Shown: positions 46,562 through 57,501, counted from the first letter of the stretch. The stretch is DNA of 64,000 nucleotides from Heracleum sosnowskyi (GCA_030848705.1 CM061242.1:65049064-65113063); one strand, 5' to 3'. The notes: generated by a model not told the origin, from the sequence alone. Made by a program: numbers and translations.

Positions 46562-48886
46562 CTAAGTGTTAGTTTTAAGGATCCAGACTTGCTTGGATCC
46601 TTTGTCTTTCTTAACAGTGTTAGCTTTTGCAGCGGAATCACTATCAACAGAGTTTAAACTAACATTGTCAGACTTTACACTTGCAGAGTTTGCTCTAACC
46701 CACTTTAGATTAGGTTTTAGCTCATAATAGTTGTGATAAATAGCATGATAACTCTTGCAAGTATAAATGGAATGCCAAGTGCTCCCACAGTGTGTGCATA
46801 AAGTTTGTGGTCTAACTCTAACATAATCATTCTTTACTCCTGATGTAGAAGGTAAAGAATTAATATGTTTGTTCTTAGTGCAAAATCTAGCAAGATGATT
46901 AGAACTACCACAACTATAACATGTTTTCCTTGGAGCAGCACCAGTAGGCAAATGATTATTTCTATTATTTATGCCTATCTTTCCATTCCTATTCTTCTTG
47001 GATCCTTTTGGTTTCATGGCAGATTTTATCTCTTTCAACTTATGATTGAACTGTTTTCCTGTCATCAAGCCAACATTAACCTGTTTGTCACAAGTTTTTA
47101 CTGGTTTTCTAACAGCTTCTACTTCCATAAGTTTTTCTGTTATAATATTTTCCTGTTTTTCACAAGCTTCATCTGATTCCATATCAGCTTCCCTTATTAC
47201 AACAGATTTTAACTTATTGGCTTCTGGAACAAATTTCACAGGTTTAAGTTGAGGTTTTACCTTAACCTTGTCTTTAAACCTAAGTTCATCATTTTCACAA
47301 TAACCTAAACCTACAGAATCAGTCTGAAACACTTGATGAGTGTCTCTTCCAGAATCTGTCCAAGTCTTGATTATTTTTCTTTCCTTTTCTAAATCAGATT
47401 CTAGTTGCCTATATCTTTTCAGCAACTCCTGTTCTACATAAACAGCATCATCTCTTTCTTTTTGAATCTTCTTCATATTTTCAAGTTCTTCTTCAAGAAA
47501 CTTGTTTCTTTCTTTAAGACTAAGATTCTCAGCTTTAATTCTCTCATTCTCTAAGGTCTGATCCCTATAGCTAACATGAACACTTTTCAGATATACTCTT
47601 AACTCAGAGATATTATCAGTATCATAAGCATAAGTAGTTAGGGGTACCTTATTTTCAGATGATTCAGTCTCATCTCTGACAGTTGCCATAAGAGCATAGT
47701 TTTCTCCATCATCAGAGTCTGAAGTATCTGCCCAGTCTTTGCCTTTAGAGATGAGTGCTTTCTCAGATTTGCCTTTCTTGCACTCTGGAGCATAGTGACC
47801 CATCTCCTTACACTTGTAGCACTGGATTTCAGATTTATCCTTCTTGCCAGACTTGGTTTCCCTTCCATCAGACTTTCTGAAACTTCTCCTTTCAGAATTT
47901 GAATCTTTCCTTGAGAATCTCTTTCCTTTCTTGAAGTTCTTGAATCCCATCTTCTTGAAGGTCTTTACCATCAATGCAGCCATTTGCATCATCTGTTCTT
48001 CATCATCCTCAGAGTCAGAAACTTCATCAGAGTTTGAGTCATCATCAGAGTTTGATGACTCACTCTCAGATTTGATGACTAAAGCCTTTCCCTTGGCTTT
48101 CTTCCTTGATGATTCCTTCTTAATGGGCTTCTCCTCAACTTTGAGAGCAATAGATTTTGTCTTCTTGCTGGATCTCCTGTTTCTTTGTTCTATCTCAAGT
48201 TCATGAGTCTTTAACAATCCATAGATCTCATCAAGATCTGTATCAGCAAGATCATAATTATCTCTGATTGTTGTTGCCTTTAAATCCCACTTTTCAGGTA
48301 GAGATAACAGAAACTTGAGATTAGACTCTTCAAGTTCATATTCTTTATCAACCAGAGACAGATCGTTCAACAGTTTGCAAAATCTGTCATAAGTCTCAGT
48401 CAAGGTTTCATTAGTTCTTGAATCAAAGTGCTCATACTCCTGTGTGAGTATTGTCTTTCTGTTCTTCTTAATAGCACATGTTCCCTGGCATCTGACTTCT
48501 AAAGCATCCCATATCTCTTTGGCAGTTTTGCAGCCAATTACTCTGTTAGACATAACATTATCTAAAGCACTGTGGAGAAGATGTCTAACCTTTGCATCCT
48601 TTGCAATTGATGAGATGTCCTCAGGAGTCATATCTTTCTTTTCCTTTGGAACAGTCTTTTGTGCTTGACCATCAACAACAGGGGACAATTTAGTTGGCAT
48701 ATGAGGACCATCATAGATTCTGTCAAGGTATTCTGGATCTGTAGCCTCCAGAAACATGGTCATCTTAACCTTCCAAATCGGATACTCTACTGGCCTGAGA
48801 ATTGGAACCCTGATTGTTTCATATCGACTCACAGAATTGGGCTTAACCTGTTCAGCCTTAGGAGCAGTTTGATTTTCTTCAGACAT
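46562..48886 (-). CDS. gag: gag of SIRE-B
   Basis: 774 codons, ATG at 48886, 45 bases after the PBS. The N-terminal two hundred residues are a Ty1/copia capsid-type region (PIWKVKMTMFLEATDP..., EIWDALEVRCQGT, LTQEYEHFDSR.NETLTETYDRFCKLLNDLSLVDKEY, WDLKATTIRDNYDL). An acidic NSD-rich stretch follows (about 270-300), then a zinc knuckle CYKCKEMGHYAPEC (about 355), a coiled coil (about 420-500) and two more CCHC-like knuckles, CYSCGSSNHLARFC and CTHCGSTWHSIYTC, near the C-terminus. The long C-terminal extension is usual for Sireviruses. The ORF is intact. Confidence 0.95.
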   Translation of the reverse strand: MSEENQTAPKAEQVKPNSVSRYETIRVPILRPVEYPIWKVKMTMFLEATDPEYLDRIYDGPHMPTKLSPVVDGQAQKTVPKEKKDMTPEDISSIAKDAKVRHLLHSALDNVMSNRVIGCKTAKEIWDALEVRCQGTCAIKKNRKTILTQEYEHFDSRTNETLTETYDRFCKLLNDLSLVDKEYELEESNLKFLLSLPEKWDLKATTIRDNYDLADTDLDEIYGLLKTHELEIEQRNRRSSKKTKSIALKVEEKPIKKESSRKKAKGKALVIKSESESSNSDDDSNSDEVSDSEDDEEQMMQMAALMVKTFKKMGFKNFKKGKRFSRKDSNSERRSFRKSDGRETKSGKKDKSEIQCYKCKEMGHYAPECKKGKSEKALISKGKDWADTSDSDDGENYALMATVRDETESSENKVPLTTYAYDTDNISELRVYLKSVHVSYRDQTLENERIKAENLSLKERNKFLEEELENMKKIQKERDDAVYVEQELLKRYRQLESDLEKERKIIKTWTDSGRDTHQVFQTDSVGLGYCENDELRFKDKVKVKPQLKPVKFVPEANKLKSVVIREADMESDEACEKQENIITEKLMEVEAVRKPVKTCDKQVNVGLMTGKQFNHKLKEIKSAMKPKGSKKNRNGKIGINNRNNHLPTGAAPRKTCYSCGSSNHLARFCTKNKHINSLPSTSGVKNDYVRVRPQTLCTHCGSTWHSIYTCKSYHAIYHNYYELKPNLKWVRANSASVKSDNVSLNSVDSDSAAKANTVKKDKGSKQVWILKTNT

Positions 48887-48930
48887 GATTAATACTGTGT
48901 TTGAATCGTAAAACTGTATATATTAAACAG

Positions 48931-48947
48931 CCTTGGCTCTGATACCA
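48931..48947 (-). other. primer binding site of SIRE-B
   Basis: The minus strand reads TGGTATCAGAGCCAAGG, matching initiator tRNA-Met, 2 bases inside the 5' LTR. Confidence 0.95.
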
Positions 48948-48949
48948 AT

Positions 48950-49493
48950 TGTTAGGCCGAATACACAATATATAATCAAGTATGTATGAGAATAACAATT
49001 AAGAACACAGGTTTGTAAATCAACAAACTGAATTATATTAAATAATTCTCTCTTAGTGATGTTAATGAATCACAAAGAGCTACTAGGTTACAAGAATAAT
49101 ATATTCAATGATCGCATCCCTTCTAGGGATAACCTATCTGTGTTTATATAGTACACAGTTTCACAATCCTTATCTAATTGATATTCCTACAAATTAGCTA
49201 TACAATTGTTATCAATTAAGGATTGCTTCTTATCTTCTATTCCGTTTCCTTAGCTGTATCAATATATTTTGCTTCTTTCCATCTTCAGAATATATTGCCT
49301 CTAGAATCTTCAATTCAGCACCGACAGCTCATTCAACTATCACCTTGTCAGACTTTAAATAAACTCTAACCGGCTTCCTTTAAACTCTTCACCCTGTCAG
49401 AGTTTAATTAAACTCTGACCGGCTTCTGATAAACTCTGGTCAGTTCCTGTTGCTTAAACACTGATAAACAAACATCAGCAATTATATCTAACA
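48950..49493 (-). repeat. 5' LTR of SIRE-B (544 bp)
   Basis: TGTTAG...CTAACA. The 24-bp palindrome is at 49396-49419. About seven differences from the copy at 22881, including C/T at the ATATATTxTGC block. Confidence 0.96.
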
Positions 49494-50686
49494 TCCTTCC
49501 TTAATAGAAGAATAGAATTTACGAGTAGTCTCTAAAATATACATCATCTATGTTTTAGACACATAGCTAGATATTTATGAACTCGACTGAGGAGTCCAAG
49601 TATGAAAAAAAGAAATCGAATATCAAAATAATCGTTAAAGAATATTCGTCAAATAATTAAGGAAGCATTAATTGAACATTCCTTAGATAATTGAAAGAAT
49701 ACGAAATAAATTATAGACCTGGAAGGATAGATGAATAATGGTTCCCTCTTCAGGTCGTCCTGGAACATGAACAAAACGCTCCGGTGAATAATGGTAAGTT
49801 AATTCTGTGTATTTAACCCTTAAGGTAATGAGTGGAGGAAAGAAAATGAATAAACTGAATATAACAGTTGTTGGTTGCATCCCAAGTTGAAGTAGGAAAT
49901 TAAAGGGGTTACCTGACATGAACTATTCAAGGTAACATAGGCAGGAACAGTTTTAGATTGAGGAGTGTACCAGCAAGTAGATACCAAAAAGTCAATGGTC
50001 ATCATAATTCCTAACATCACCCGTACGAGGATGATCTTATCTTTCTGCCTTTATGTCTTATGGTACTAACCAACGGTACCTCAAAATCGTACAAGTCCTT
50101 AAATAGGTCGGGAGTTCGAAACATATTCGCCATTCTCTGATAATCGTTCAGAGATTGGGCCTCCTACGGCTGCATCAACACATCCTCAAAAGATGAAGGT
50201 CGATTAACGTATATGTAATTTCTTAACACTAGTCGTATCGAACGAATCCAACCCCAGGCCACCATAGGTCTCGTCCCTCGTAGGTCCTGAGATTGTCGCA
50301 TTGCTCGTCGCAACCATACGTGTCTTTATCAGAATCACGCTATTCATTCTTCATATCTTTGATTTCTGAGTTGAGCCATCATGGCCTATCGTAGGAAATG
50401 TACTCGCGATGCGATTTAGCACGTTTGTCTCACGATAACGTTCTGGTACTATACGTACGCAACAGTCTCCTTTTTAGGTAACAAAATACCCATCGACGGA
50501 AAAGACACCAACTCTTGTGAAATCGTTGTTCTCAAGGCTTGGACCTCATACACAAGATAATGCCCTAACTAGTCCACGCAATTTAGTAATTCGGATCGCG
50601 TAAAGGACTGTAAACATCTCAATCTTCACATGTGCTGCCTTCTCGTGGCAAACTACGATGAACTTCAAACACTTAGGTTCTTACTA
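49494..50686 (-). mobile_element. GYP-1 internal DNA between SIRE-B and SIRE-D
   Basis: No frame longer than 80 codons and no domain I can read; by order this should be the gag to early-pol part of GYP-1. The first five bases are the SIRE-B target copy and the last five (TACTA, 50682-50686) the SIRE-D target copy. Confidence 0.7.
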
Positions 50687-51247
50687 TGTTAGTTCAGAAT
50701 TCAATGATCGTCAGGAGCTAGACTCAACTGATCAGGATTGCTGACGTCATCAGGATTACATGGTCGTCAGGATTGAGATACATATCAGGACTGGGATCAG
50801 GATTGATCATCAGGACTGGAAGCTGATCAGGATTCCTACTTCGAGTTATATTTGGAGTCTAGTTAAACATGGAAGTTTATTCTGTCGGTTCCTGGTTTGT
50901 AGTATGTAGCTATCAATTATAGATAGGTTTCAATCTTTGTAATTGATTAGGACTTATCATTGATAGAGAAGCTGTGTAGTATATAAACACAGTCTTGGTT
51001 TCGATTTATAGAGAGAACCGAATCAAGATAGAAGCTCTTAAGATCATAGAATATCTTGAGAGAGTTTTTGTAAGCTAGCAGCTCTCAAGAACATCAGAAT
51101 TTCTTGAGAGAGTTTGTAACAGTTTTATATCAGATTTAATAAAGCTGTTATCTTTCTTTCATATTTGTGATATATACATTAAGAAGTCGATTATCTTATA
51201 CTATTGTATTCAACACCCCTTCTACAATAGAGTATTACTGGGCAACA
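50687..51247 (+). repeat. 5' LTR of SIRE-D (561 bp)
   Basis: TGTTAGTTCAG...GGGCAACA. The first 150 bases hold eight (A/G)TCAGGA(T/C)T-like words (50710-50834; exact ATCAGGATT at 50731, 50749, 50796, 50826). A stretch TATATAAACACAG near 50975 may be the TATA box. Confidence 0.96.
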
Positions 51248-51249
51248 AT

Positions 51250-51262
51250 TGGTATCAGAGCA
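51250..51262 (+). other. primer binding site of SIRE-D
   Basis: TGGTATCAGAGCA, two bases after the LTR; complementary to initiator tRNA-Met. Confidence 0.95.
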
Positions 51263-51297
51263 AACTGATTTAATTCTGAATCAGATACGATCTAAAG

Positions 51298-53613
51298 ATG
51301 TCGACAACCAAGTATGAAAGCATGAAGATTCCCATCTTGAAGAAATCAGAATATCCAACATGGAGGGTAAAGATGCTGATGTACCTGGAGGCTATGGATC
51401 CTGACTATTTGGACAGGATTCGTGATGGACCATATATTCCTACACGAATTGTAGAACGAACAGATACAGTACCTGAACATTATGTGGTCAAGGCTAAAAG
51501 TGAATGGACTCCAGAAGAAAAAGCTCATGTACTCAGGGAACCGAAGATAAAGAATATCTTACACAGTAGTCTTGATGCTGTCATGTCAAACAGAGTGATT
51601 GCATGCAAGTCTTCAAAAGAAATCTGGGATACTTTGGAAACTCAGTGCCAGGGATCTGCATCTGTCAAGAAAAACAGAAGGGCTCTTTTGATTCAAGAAT
51701 ATGAACAATTTGATGCAAGACCCGATGAGAGCCTAACTGATCTATATGATAGATTTCTGACACTATTGAACAGTTTATCTTTAGTTGACAAGGAATATGA
51801 AACTGAAGATTCAAACACCAAGTTTCTAAGAGCTTTACCTCAAGAATGGGACACTCAGACATCGATCATTAGACATCAATATGATCTTAACACTGTGTCT
51901 CTTGATGAAGTCTATGGGATGCTAAGAACTCATGATCTTGAAGTTCAACAGAGGAAGAACAAGAAAAGCAGCAAGGCAAAATCAATTGCTTTGAAAGCAG
52001 AGGCTAAATCAAAAGGAAAATCTATGGAGGTCTCTAGAAGTAAAACAAGAATAGTTGAGTCAGATCCTGATGACTCTTCATCAGATACTGATGGCAATGC
52101 TGATACCAATACTGATGATGATTCTTCTGACTCAGACATGGAAGAGATGGTTGCTATGATTGTCAGAAACTTCAGAAGGATGAAGTTCAGGAAGAATAGA
52201 AGACAAGACAACTTTCAGAAAAAGGATTTCAATCCAAACAAAGATAAGTATATCAAAAAGGACAGCAAGGGTAGCAAATTTGACAAGTCAAAAGTTAGAT
52301 GCTACAAGTGCAATGGTATGGGTCACTTTGCTTCTGAGTGCAAGAAGACAAAGGCACTTATCACATCAAGCAAGGATTGGATGGACTCTTCCTCAGAATC
52401 TGATACTGAGGTGGTCAACTATGCTTTAATGGCCAATGCTGATGTAACTGCTGCTCCTGATGATAAGGTACTAAATACTATCTTTGATTTTGATACTGAT
52501 AATGCTTCTGAGTTAAGACGTTTTCTAAAGTCATTACATATTAGCTTTAGAAGTCAAACTGCTGAAAATACTAGGATCTTATCTGAGATGTCTGAACTTA
52601 GAAAAAGGAATGATATATTAGAAGCTGAATTTTCTCGTATGCAAGAAGTACAAAAAGAATGTGATAATGTGAATCACATATATTTAGAGACGAAATCCAA
52701 ATGTACTGCTCTTGAAAAGGAACTTGAAAATGCTAATGAGAAAATCAGAACCTGGACAGACTCTGGTAGGAAATTTCATGAGATTAATACCTCTAAGAAT
52801 TGGAAAGAGTGTCTAGGATATAAGTCAGATGAGGATAAGAAATTGAAAGAGAAAATTGTCATTGATGAGACAGTCAGTCCAAAGACGTATAGACATGTTA
52901 TAGATGCAACCAAATCTAAGATTACTCCTGTTAATTTTGTTTTTGGTAAGGATTCCAATTCTACTTTTGAAAAGGGATCTACTTCTACTCAAGGAATTAA
53001 AATCATAAAGTCTAAACCTGTCTTGAATAAAGTCATTAAGAATGTAGGTCTATTGTCTCAGAAACAGCTTAAGGATAAAATCTGTGAGGTGACAGATAAG
53101 AAAAAGGAAGCTACTGTTAAGAGAAACAGGAATGGTAAAGTTGGGATCAATAAAGAGAATGGTTATAAATATATCCCAAATGCACCTAGAAAGTGTTGTT
53201 TGAACTGTGGTAACTCTAATCATCTTGCTATTGATTGTAAGAAGAGTAAGAAGAAGATTACTGATATTCCTAAGTCTGATGTTAGGAATAGATCAGTATT
53301 TTATAAACCACAGAAGTCCTGTTTTCATTGTGGTAGTATATGGCATTCTATTTATACTTGTAAAGATTATCATGAGTTGTACTATAACTTTTACGATCCA
53401 ATGCCTAGAGTTAATAAAAATAGTGCAAACTCTGGTAGCATTAAGAATGTCAAGTTGGAACATGCTTTTGTTAATACTGATACTGACAAAGCAAATCCTG
53501 ATGGAGTAAATCCTGTCAGGACTGCTAAAGTCAGAAAGTCTTCTGCTGTGAAATTTAATAAATTGCATGGAAAAGGAACCCAACAAGTATGGGTTCCTAA
53601 ATGTTCTAACTAG
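51298..53613 (+). CDS. gag: gag of SIRE-D
   Basis: 771 codons, ATG at 51298, 36 bases after the PBS. It has the copia capsid-type region (YPTWRVKMLMYLEAMDPDYL, EIWDTLETQCQGS, LIQEYEQFDARPDESLTDLYDRF), a Ser/Asp-rich acidic stretch (about 255-285), a zinc knuckle CYKCNGMGHFASEC at about 335, a coiled coil (about 410-490) and two further knuckle-like motifs, CLNCGNSNHLAIDC (about 634) and CFHCGSIWHSIYTC (about 675). It ends QVWVPKCSN and a TAG. Pol follows in the same frame but behind two stops. Layout and length match SIRE-B gag. Intact. Confidence 0.95.
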   Translation: MSTTKYESMKIPILKKSEYPTWRVKMLMYLEAMDPDYLDRIRDGPYIPTRIVERTDTVPEHYVVKAKSEWTPEEKAHVLREPKIKNILHSSLDAVMSNRVIACKSSKEIWDTLETQCQGSASVKKNRRALLIQEYEQFDARPDESLTDLYDRFLTLLNSLSLVDKEYETEDSNTKFLRALPQEWDTQTSIIRHQYDLNTVSLDEVYGMLRTHDLEVQQRKNKKSSKAKSIALKAEAKSKGKSMEVSRSKTRIVESDPDDSSSDTDGNADTNTDDDSSDSDMEEMVAMIVRNFRRMKFRKNRRQDNFQKKDFNPNKDKYIKKDSKGSKFDKSKVRCYKCNGMGHFASECKKTKALITSSKDWMDSSSESDTEVVNYALMANADVTAAPDDKVLNTIFDFDTDNASELRRFLKSLHISFRSQTAENTRILSEMSELRKRNDILEAEFSRMQEVQKECDNVNHIYLETKSKCTALEKELENANEKIRTWTDSGRKFHEINTSKNWKECLGYKSDEDKKLKEKIVIDETVSPKTYRHVIDATKSKITPVNFVFGKDSNSTFEKGSTSTQGIKIIKSKPVLNKVIKNVGLLSQKQLKDKICEVTDKKKEATVKRNRNGKVGINKENGYKYIPNAPRKCCLNCGNSNHLAIDCKKSKKKITDIPKSDVRNRSVFYKPQKSCFHCGSIWHSIYTCKDYHELYYNFYDPMPRVNKNSANSGSIKNVKLEHAFVNTDTDKANPDGVNPVRTAKVRKSSAVKFNKLHGKGTQQVWVPKCSN

Positions 53614-53621
53614 TGTGTTTC

Positions 53622-53636
53622 TATTCTGATTGCAGG
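53622..53636 (+). other. 3' splice-site-like sequence between gag and pol, SIRE-D
   Basis: TTCTGATTGCAG/GG follows the gag stop and precedes protease. SIRE-B has TTGTGATTGCAG/GGT at the same place (46539-46553, minus strand), although the bases around it have diverged. It could create a pol message by splicing; in SIRE-D a TAA follows directly, so here it would not restore pol. Confidence 0.4.
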
Positions 53637-53646
53637 GTAAAAAAAT

Positions 53647-55728
53647 GTGTTAGTCATGGATAGTGGATTTTCTGTGCACATGACTGGAAACAAAGCCCTG
53701 TTATCAAAATATGAGGAAAAAGCTGGCCCAACCGTGTCTTATGGAGATGGCAACATTGGACAAACCTTGGGATATGGCAATATAATCATTGGAAATGTCA
53801 TCATTGAAAATGTAGCTCTAGTGAAGGGACTAAAACACAACCTGTTGAGTATTAGTCAAATCACTGACAGAGGTTATCATGTCAACTTCTATTCCACACA
53901 TTGTGAAGTAGTCAGCAAAGAAACAGGAAAGATAGCACTGACTGGCTACAGGCATGGTAACATATATGAAGCCAACATTCAATCAAATACTGATGACTCC
54001 CCTACCTGTCTGATCAGTAAAGCTTCAGTAGATGAAAGTTGGAATTGGCACAAGAAGCTTTCTCATCTCAACTTCAGCAATATCAATGAGTTGGTTAAGA
54101 AAGATTTAGTGAGAGGGTTACCAAAAGTGTTATATACTCCTGATGGACTCTGTGATGCATGTCAAAAAGCAAAACAAAGAAGGACATCATTCCAGAGTAA
54201 ATCAGAATCCTCTATTGAAGAACCATATCACATGCTACATCTTGATCTATTTGGTCCAGTCAACATCATGACCATCAGTAAGAAAAGGTACACTCTTGTA
54301 ATTGTTGATGAATATTCTAGATTCACCTGGGTGTATTTTCTGCACAGAAAAGATGAGACTCCTGAAGTTCTGTTGGATCATGTGAGAATGATTGAGACAA
54401 CCACAAAGTACAAAGTCAAGATACTGAGAAGTGATAATGGTACTGAATTTAAGAATTCAAAGATGGAAGAGTTCTGCAAATACAAAGGAATCATTCAACA
54501 ATTCTCTGCTCCTGGCACACCTCAGCAAAATGGAGTAGTTGAAAGGAAAAATAGAACTCTTATTGAAGCTGGCAGAACTATGTTGGAAGAAGAAAAATTA
54601 CCTACATATTTCTGGGCAGAAGCAGTCAACACAGCATGCTACACTCAAAATCTGACATTAATAAACAGACATGGTGTTACTCCTTATCAGTCACTCAAGG
54701 AAAAGAAACCAAGTCTGAAGCATCTGCATGTGTTTGGCTGTAAATGTTTTGTTCTCAGAACTCATCCTGAACAACTAGGGAAATTTGAAACAAAGGCTGA
54801 TGAAGGAATTTTCATAGGCTATCCTACATCAAGAGCCTTCAGAGTTTTTAATTTGAGGACAAGAACTGTCATGGAGTCAATACATGTATCTTTTGATGAC
54901 AAAAAGATAGCTGGAATCAATGAAGACTCTCATGATAGATTGATTTTTGAAAATGAAGCTACCAAGGAACCTGAAGAAAGTGAATCAGATCCTGTCCATA
55001 CATCAGATCCTGATGGGTCACCAAATCCTGATGACACACCAGATGCTGATGGTGCAAATACTGATGATGCAATCAATAGTAATACTTCTAGTAGTGCTAA
55101 TGTTGAGGGGGAGCAACATCATTCTACTACAAGTTCAGAGTCAACACAATCATCAGGACAGAATTCTTCTGATACTGATTCAAGTGATGATCCTGATAAC
55201 TTATCAGGAGGAAATATCAATAATTCAGGGGGAGCTTCAAGACAAGCAAGTTCTTCAAATCAAGATAACACCAATCCAGGGAGAGCATCTACGTCAAGAA
55301 ACAATTTAACACCAGCGAGGAAATGGACTGCAAGTCATACTCCTGATTTGATCATTGGGGATCCTGATGCAGGTGTTCAAACAAGAAGTGCAACTCAGAA
55401 TGAATGTCTATACAATAACTTTCTATCCAAGGAGGAGCCAAAGAAAGTTGAAGATGCACTTAAAGATGCTGATTGGGTTACTGCAATGCAAGAGGAACTG
55501 AATGAATTTGAAAGAAATGAAGTCTGGAAACTGGTACCAAGACCAAAGAATAGATCAATTGTTGGTACAAAGTGGATTTTCAAGAACAAGACTGATTCTG
55601 ATGGAGTAATAATCAGAAACAAAGCAAGACTAGTTGCAAAGGGGTATTCTCAACAAGAGGGAATTGATTATGATGAAACGTTTGCTCCTGTTGCAAGATT
55701 AGAAGCCATCAGGATATTTCTTGCTTAA
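53647..55728 (+). pseudogene. pol of SIRE-D: protease, integrase, start of RT
   Basis: The frame opens after the gag stop with no ATG at the domain start. The protease motif reads MDSGFSVHMTG, with Phe for the usual Cys and Val for Gly. The zinc region (WNWHKKLSHLN..CDACQKAKQRR) and integrase core are whole: HLDLFGP, RSDNGTEF, GVVERKNRTLIEAGR. The linker is rich in NPD/DPD/SSD tripeptides coded by AATCCTGAT-type words. RT starts with WIFKNKTDSDG and DETFAPVARLEAIR and then meets a TAA at 55726, where SIRE-B has Tyr (LAYAAHKKF). The same frame goes on from 55729. Confidence 0.92.
55105..55113 (+). other. polypurine tract in the SIRE-D IN-RT linker
   Basis: GAGGGGGAG within GTTGAGGGGGAGC, shared exactly with SIRE-B (45069-45081, minus). 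A second tract, AGGGGGAG at 55227-55234 within AATTCAGGGGGAGC, matches the tract in SIRE-B that lost one G. Confidence 0.5.
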
Positions 55729-56964
55729 GCAGCACATAAGAAATTCAAGGTTTTCCAGATGGATGTTAAAAGTGCTTTCTTAAATGGAGAACTGGAGGAA
55801 GAAGTCTATGTTGAGAAACCTCCTGGTTTCATTGATCCTAACTATCCAGATCATGTCTACAGATTGGATAAGGCACTTTATGGACTAAAGCAAGCTCCAA
55901 GAGCATGGTATGAAACTTTAGCTCTATTCTTACTGGAAAGTGGATTCAAAAGAGGTGCTATTGATAAAACTCTATTTTATTTGAATCACGGTAAGGACTT
56001 GTTGTTAGTTCAGATTTATGTTGATGATATCATTTTTGGGTCAACAAACATTAAGCTTTGTGAAAAGTTTTCGAAGCTTATGCAGTCAAGATATCAAATG
56101 AGCATGATGGGAGAAATGAGTTACTTTCTTGGTCTTCAAGTTAAACAGACTGATGAAGGGATTTTTATCAATCAGTCTAAATATACAAGGAATTTATTGA
56201 CAAGGTTTAACATGCAAGATAGTTCTCCTGCTACAACTCCCATAGCTACAGCTACCAAACTTGATCCTGATCAAGGTGCTGAGGTAGATGTAACTCACTA
56301 CAGAGGAATGATTGGCTCTTTATTGTATCTCACTGCAAGTAGACCAGATATCATGTTTGTAACCTGTCTGTGTGCAAGATTTCAAGCAAAACCTAGAGAA
56401 CCCCATCTGATTGCAGTCAAAAGAATTTTCAGATATCTCAAAGGCACTTCTTCACTTGGCCTTTGGTATGCAAGGGAATCCGATTTTGGGTTGTGTGGTT
56501 ATTCAGATGCTGATTTTGCAGGATGCAAAATAGACAGGAAAAGTACTTCAGGAAGCTGTCAGTTTTTGGGTGGAAGACTAGTTTCATGGTTCAGTAAAAA
56601 GCAAAAATTCATTTCCACTTCAACTGCAGAAGCTGAGTACATTGCTGCAGGAAGTTGTTGTGCTCAGATAATGTGGATGAGAAATCAGTTGTTAGATTAT
56701 GGCCTGTCATACTCAAAAATCCCTATTTATTGTGATAACCAAAGTGCTATTGCAATGACAGGAAATCCAGTTCAACATTCTCTTACTAAACACATCAGTA
56801 TTCGATATCACTTCATAAGAGAACAAGTTCTGGAAGGAACAATTGAACTTCACTTTGTTCCTACTGATCAACAACTAGCTGATATATTCACCAAGCCACT
56901 ACCTGAAGCTACTTTCAATAAATTGGTGAATGAACTTGGAATGATGAACTTTGAGAATTTCTGA
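55729..56964 (+). pseudogene. pol of SIRE-D: RT after the stop, and RNase H
   Basis: In frame with 53647-55728, separated by one TAA. It starts AAHKKFKVFQMDVKSAFLNGELEEEV, has LYGLKQAPRAWYE, the catalytic YVDDIIFGSTN, and the RNase H motifs SDADFAGCKIDRKSTSGS, TSTAEAEYIAAGSC, DNQSAIAMTGNPVQHSLTKHIS and ADIFTKPL. Highly similar to SIRE-B over its length. A fully open domain apart from the upstream nonsense codon suggests that the stop is recent. Stop codon at 56962-56964. Confidence 0.93.
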
Positions 56965-57501
56965 GGAAAGCTACAGAGAGGAAATCCTGATAACTGTCAA
57001 ATCCTGATGGTTATTCAGAAAGGTATGTTTTCGTTGATCAAATCCTGATAGGATGCAATCCTGACAGGAAGTCAACTGGTCAAATCCTGATGCTCAGATT
57101 TTGAAGCTGGTATGAAAACCAGAAGTTCTAAGACAATTTGTCAACAACACTCCTGGTAAACTCTGACAAATAAGATCATTACTTAGTCTTTGATTAAGTT
57201 ATTAAGTCTTAATTTTCAATTACAATTATATTTTTGTCAGTGATTACTATTCGTTATATTATGTATCAAATGCAGTGTTACTAACAAATTGTGCAGGAAA
57301 AGTAAGAAGGACAAGAACAATTGAGCAAATTGATAGTTTTCATTAAATCTTGAAGATTCTTTACAAATGAAAATGGAAATTACATATTCTTTTCCTAGTC
57401 TACTTTTCTACTCAGGAACACGTGCCCTGCAAATAAGCATGAACACTCCTGATGGATCATAACCAGGCTTTGATCCATCTAGGGCTTCTCTTGTTCCATC
57501 C
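56965..57501. other. SIRE-D spacer rich in AATCCTGAT words
   Basis: No ORF in the sense direction. In the first 130 bases there are five words: exact AATCCTGAT at 56983, 57000, 57041 and 57083, and AATCCTGAC at 57057. The 3' half (57335-57501) is probably the 3' untranslated part of the antisense ORF. Confidence 0.7.

Larger units (their letters stand above)
22881..49493 (-). mobile_element. SIRE-B: complete Sirevirus, split by GYP-2
   Basis: LTRs at 22881-23423 and 48950-49493 face each other across PBS, gag, PR-IN, RT-RH, an antisense small ORF and the env-like ORF. The flanking bases TCCTT (22876-22880 and 49494-49498) are a perfect 5-bp target duplication. Without GYP-2 the element is about 12.8 kb. 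I count about seven differences between the LTRs. Coding is nearly whole: gag is open, pol has one stop and one frameshift in the IN-RT linker, the env-like ORF has one stop plus the GYP-2 insertion. Confidence 0.96.

Noticed and set aside
45103..55728. Stop codons and frame changes in pol read as programmed recoding
   Set aside because: They differ between SIRE-B and SIRE-D and lie at different places, so random mutation is simpler. The only shared feature is the acceptor-like site between gag and pol.
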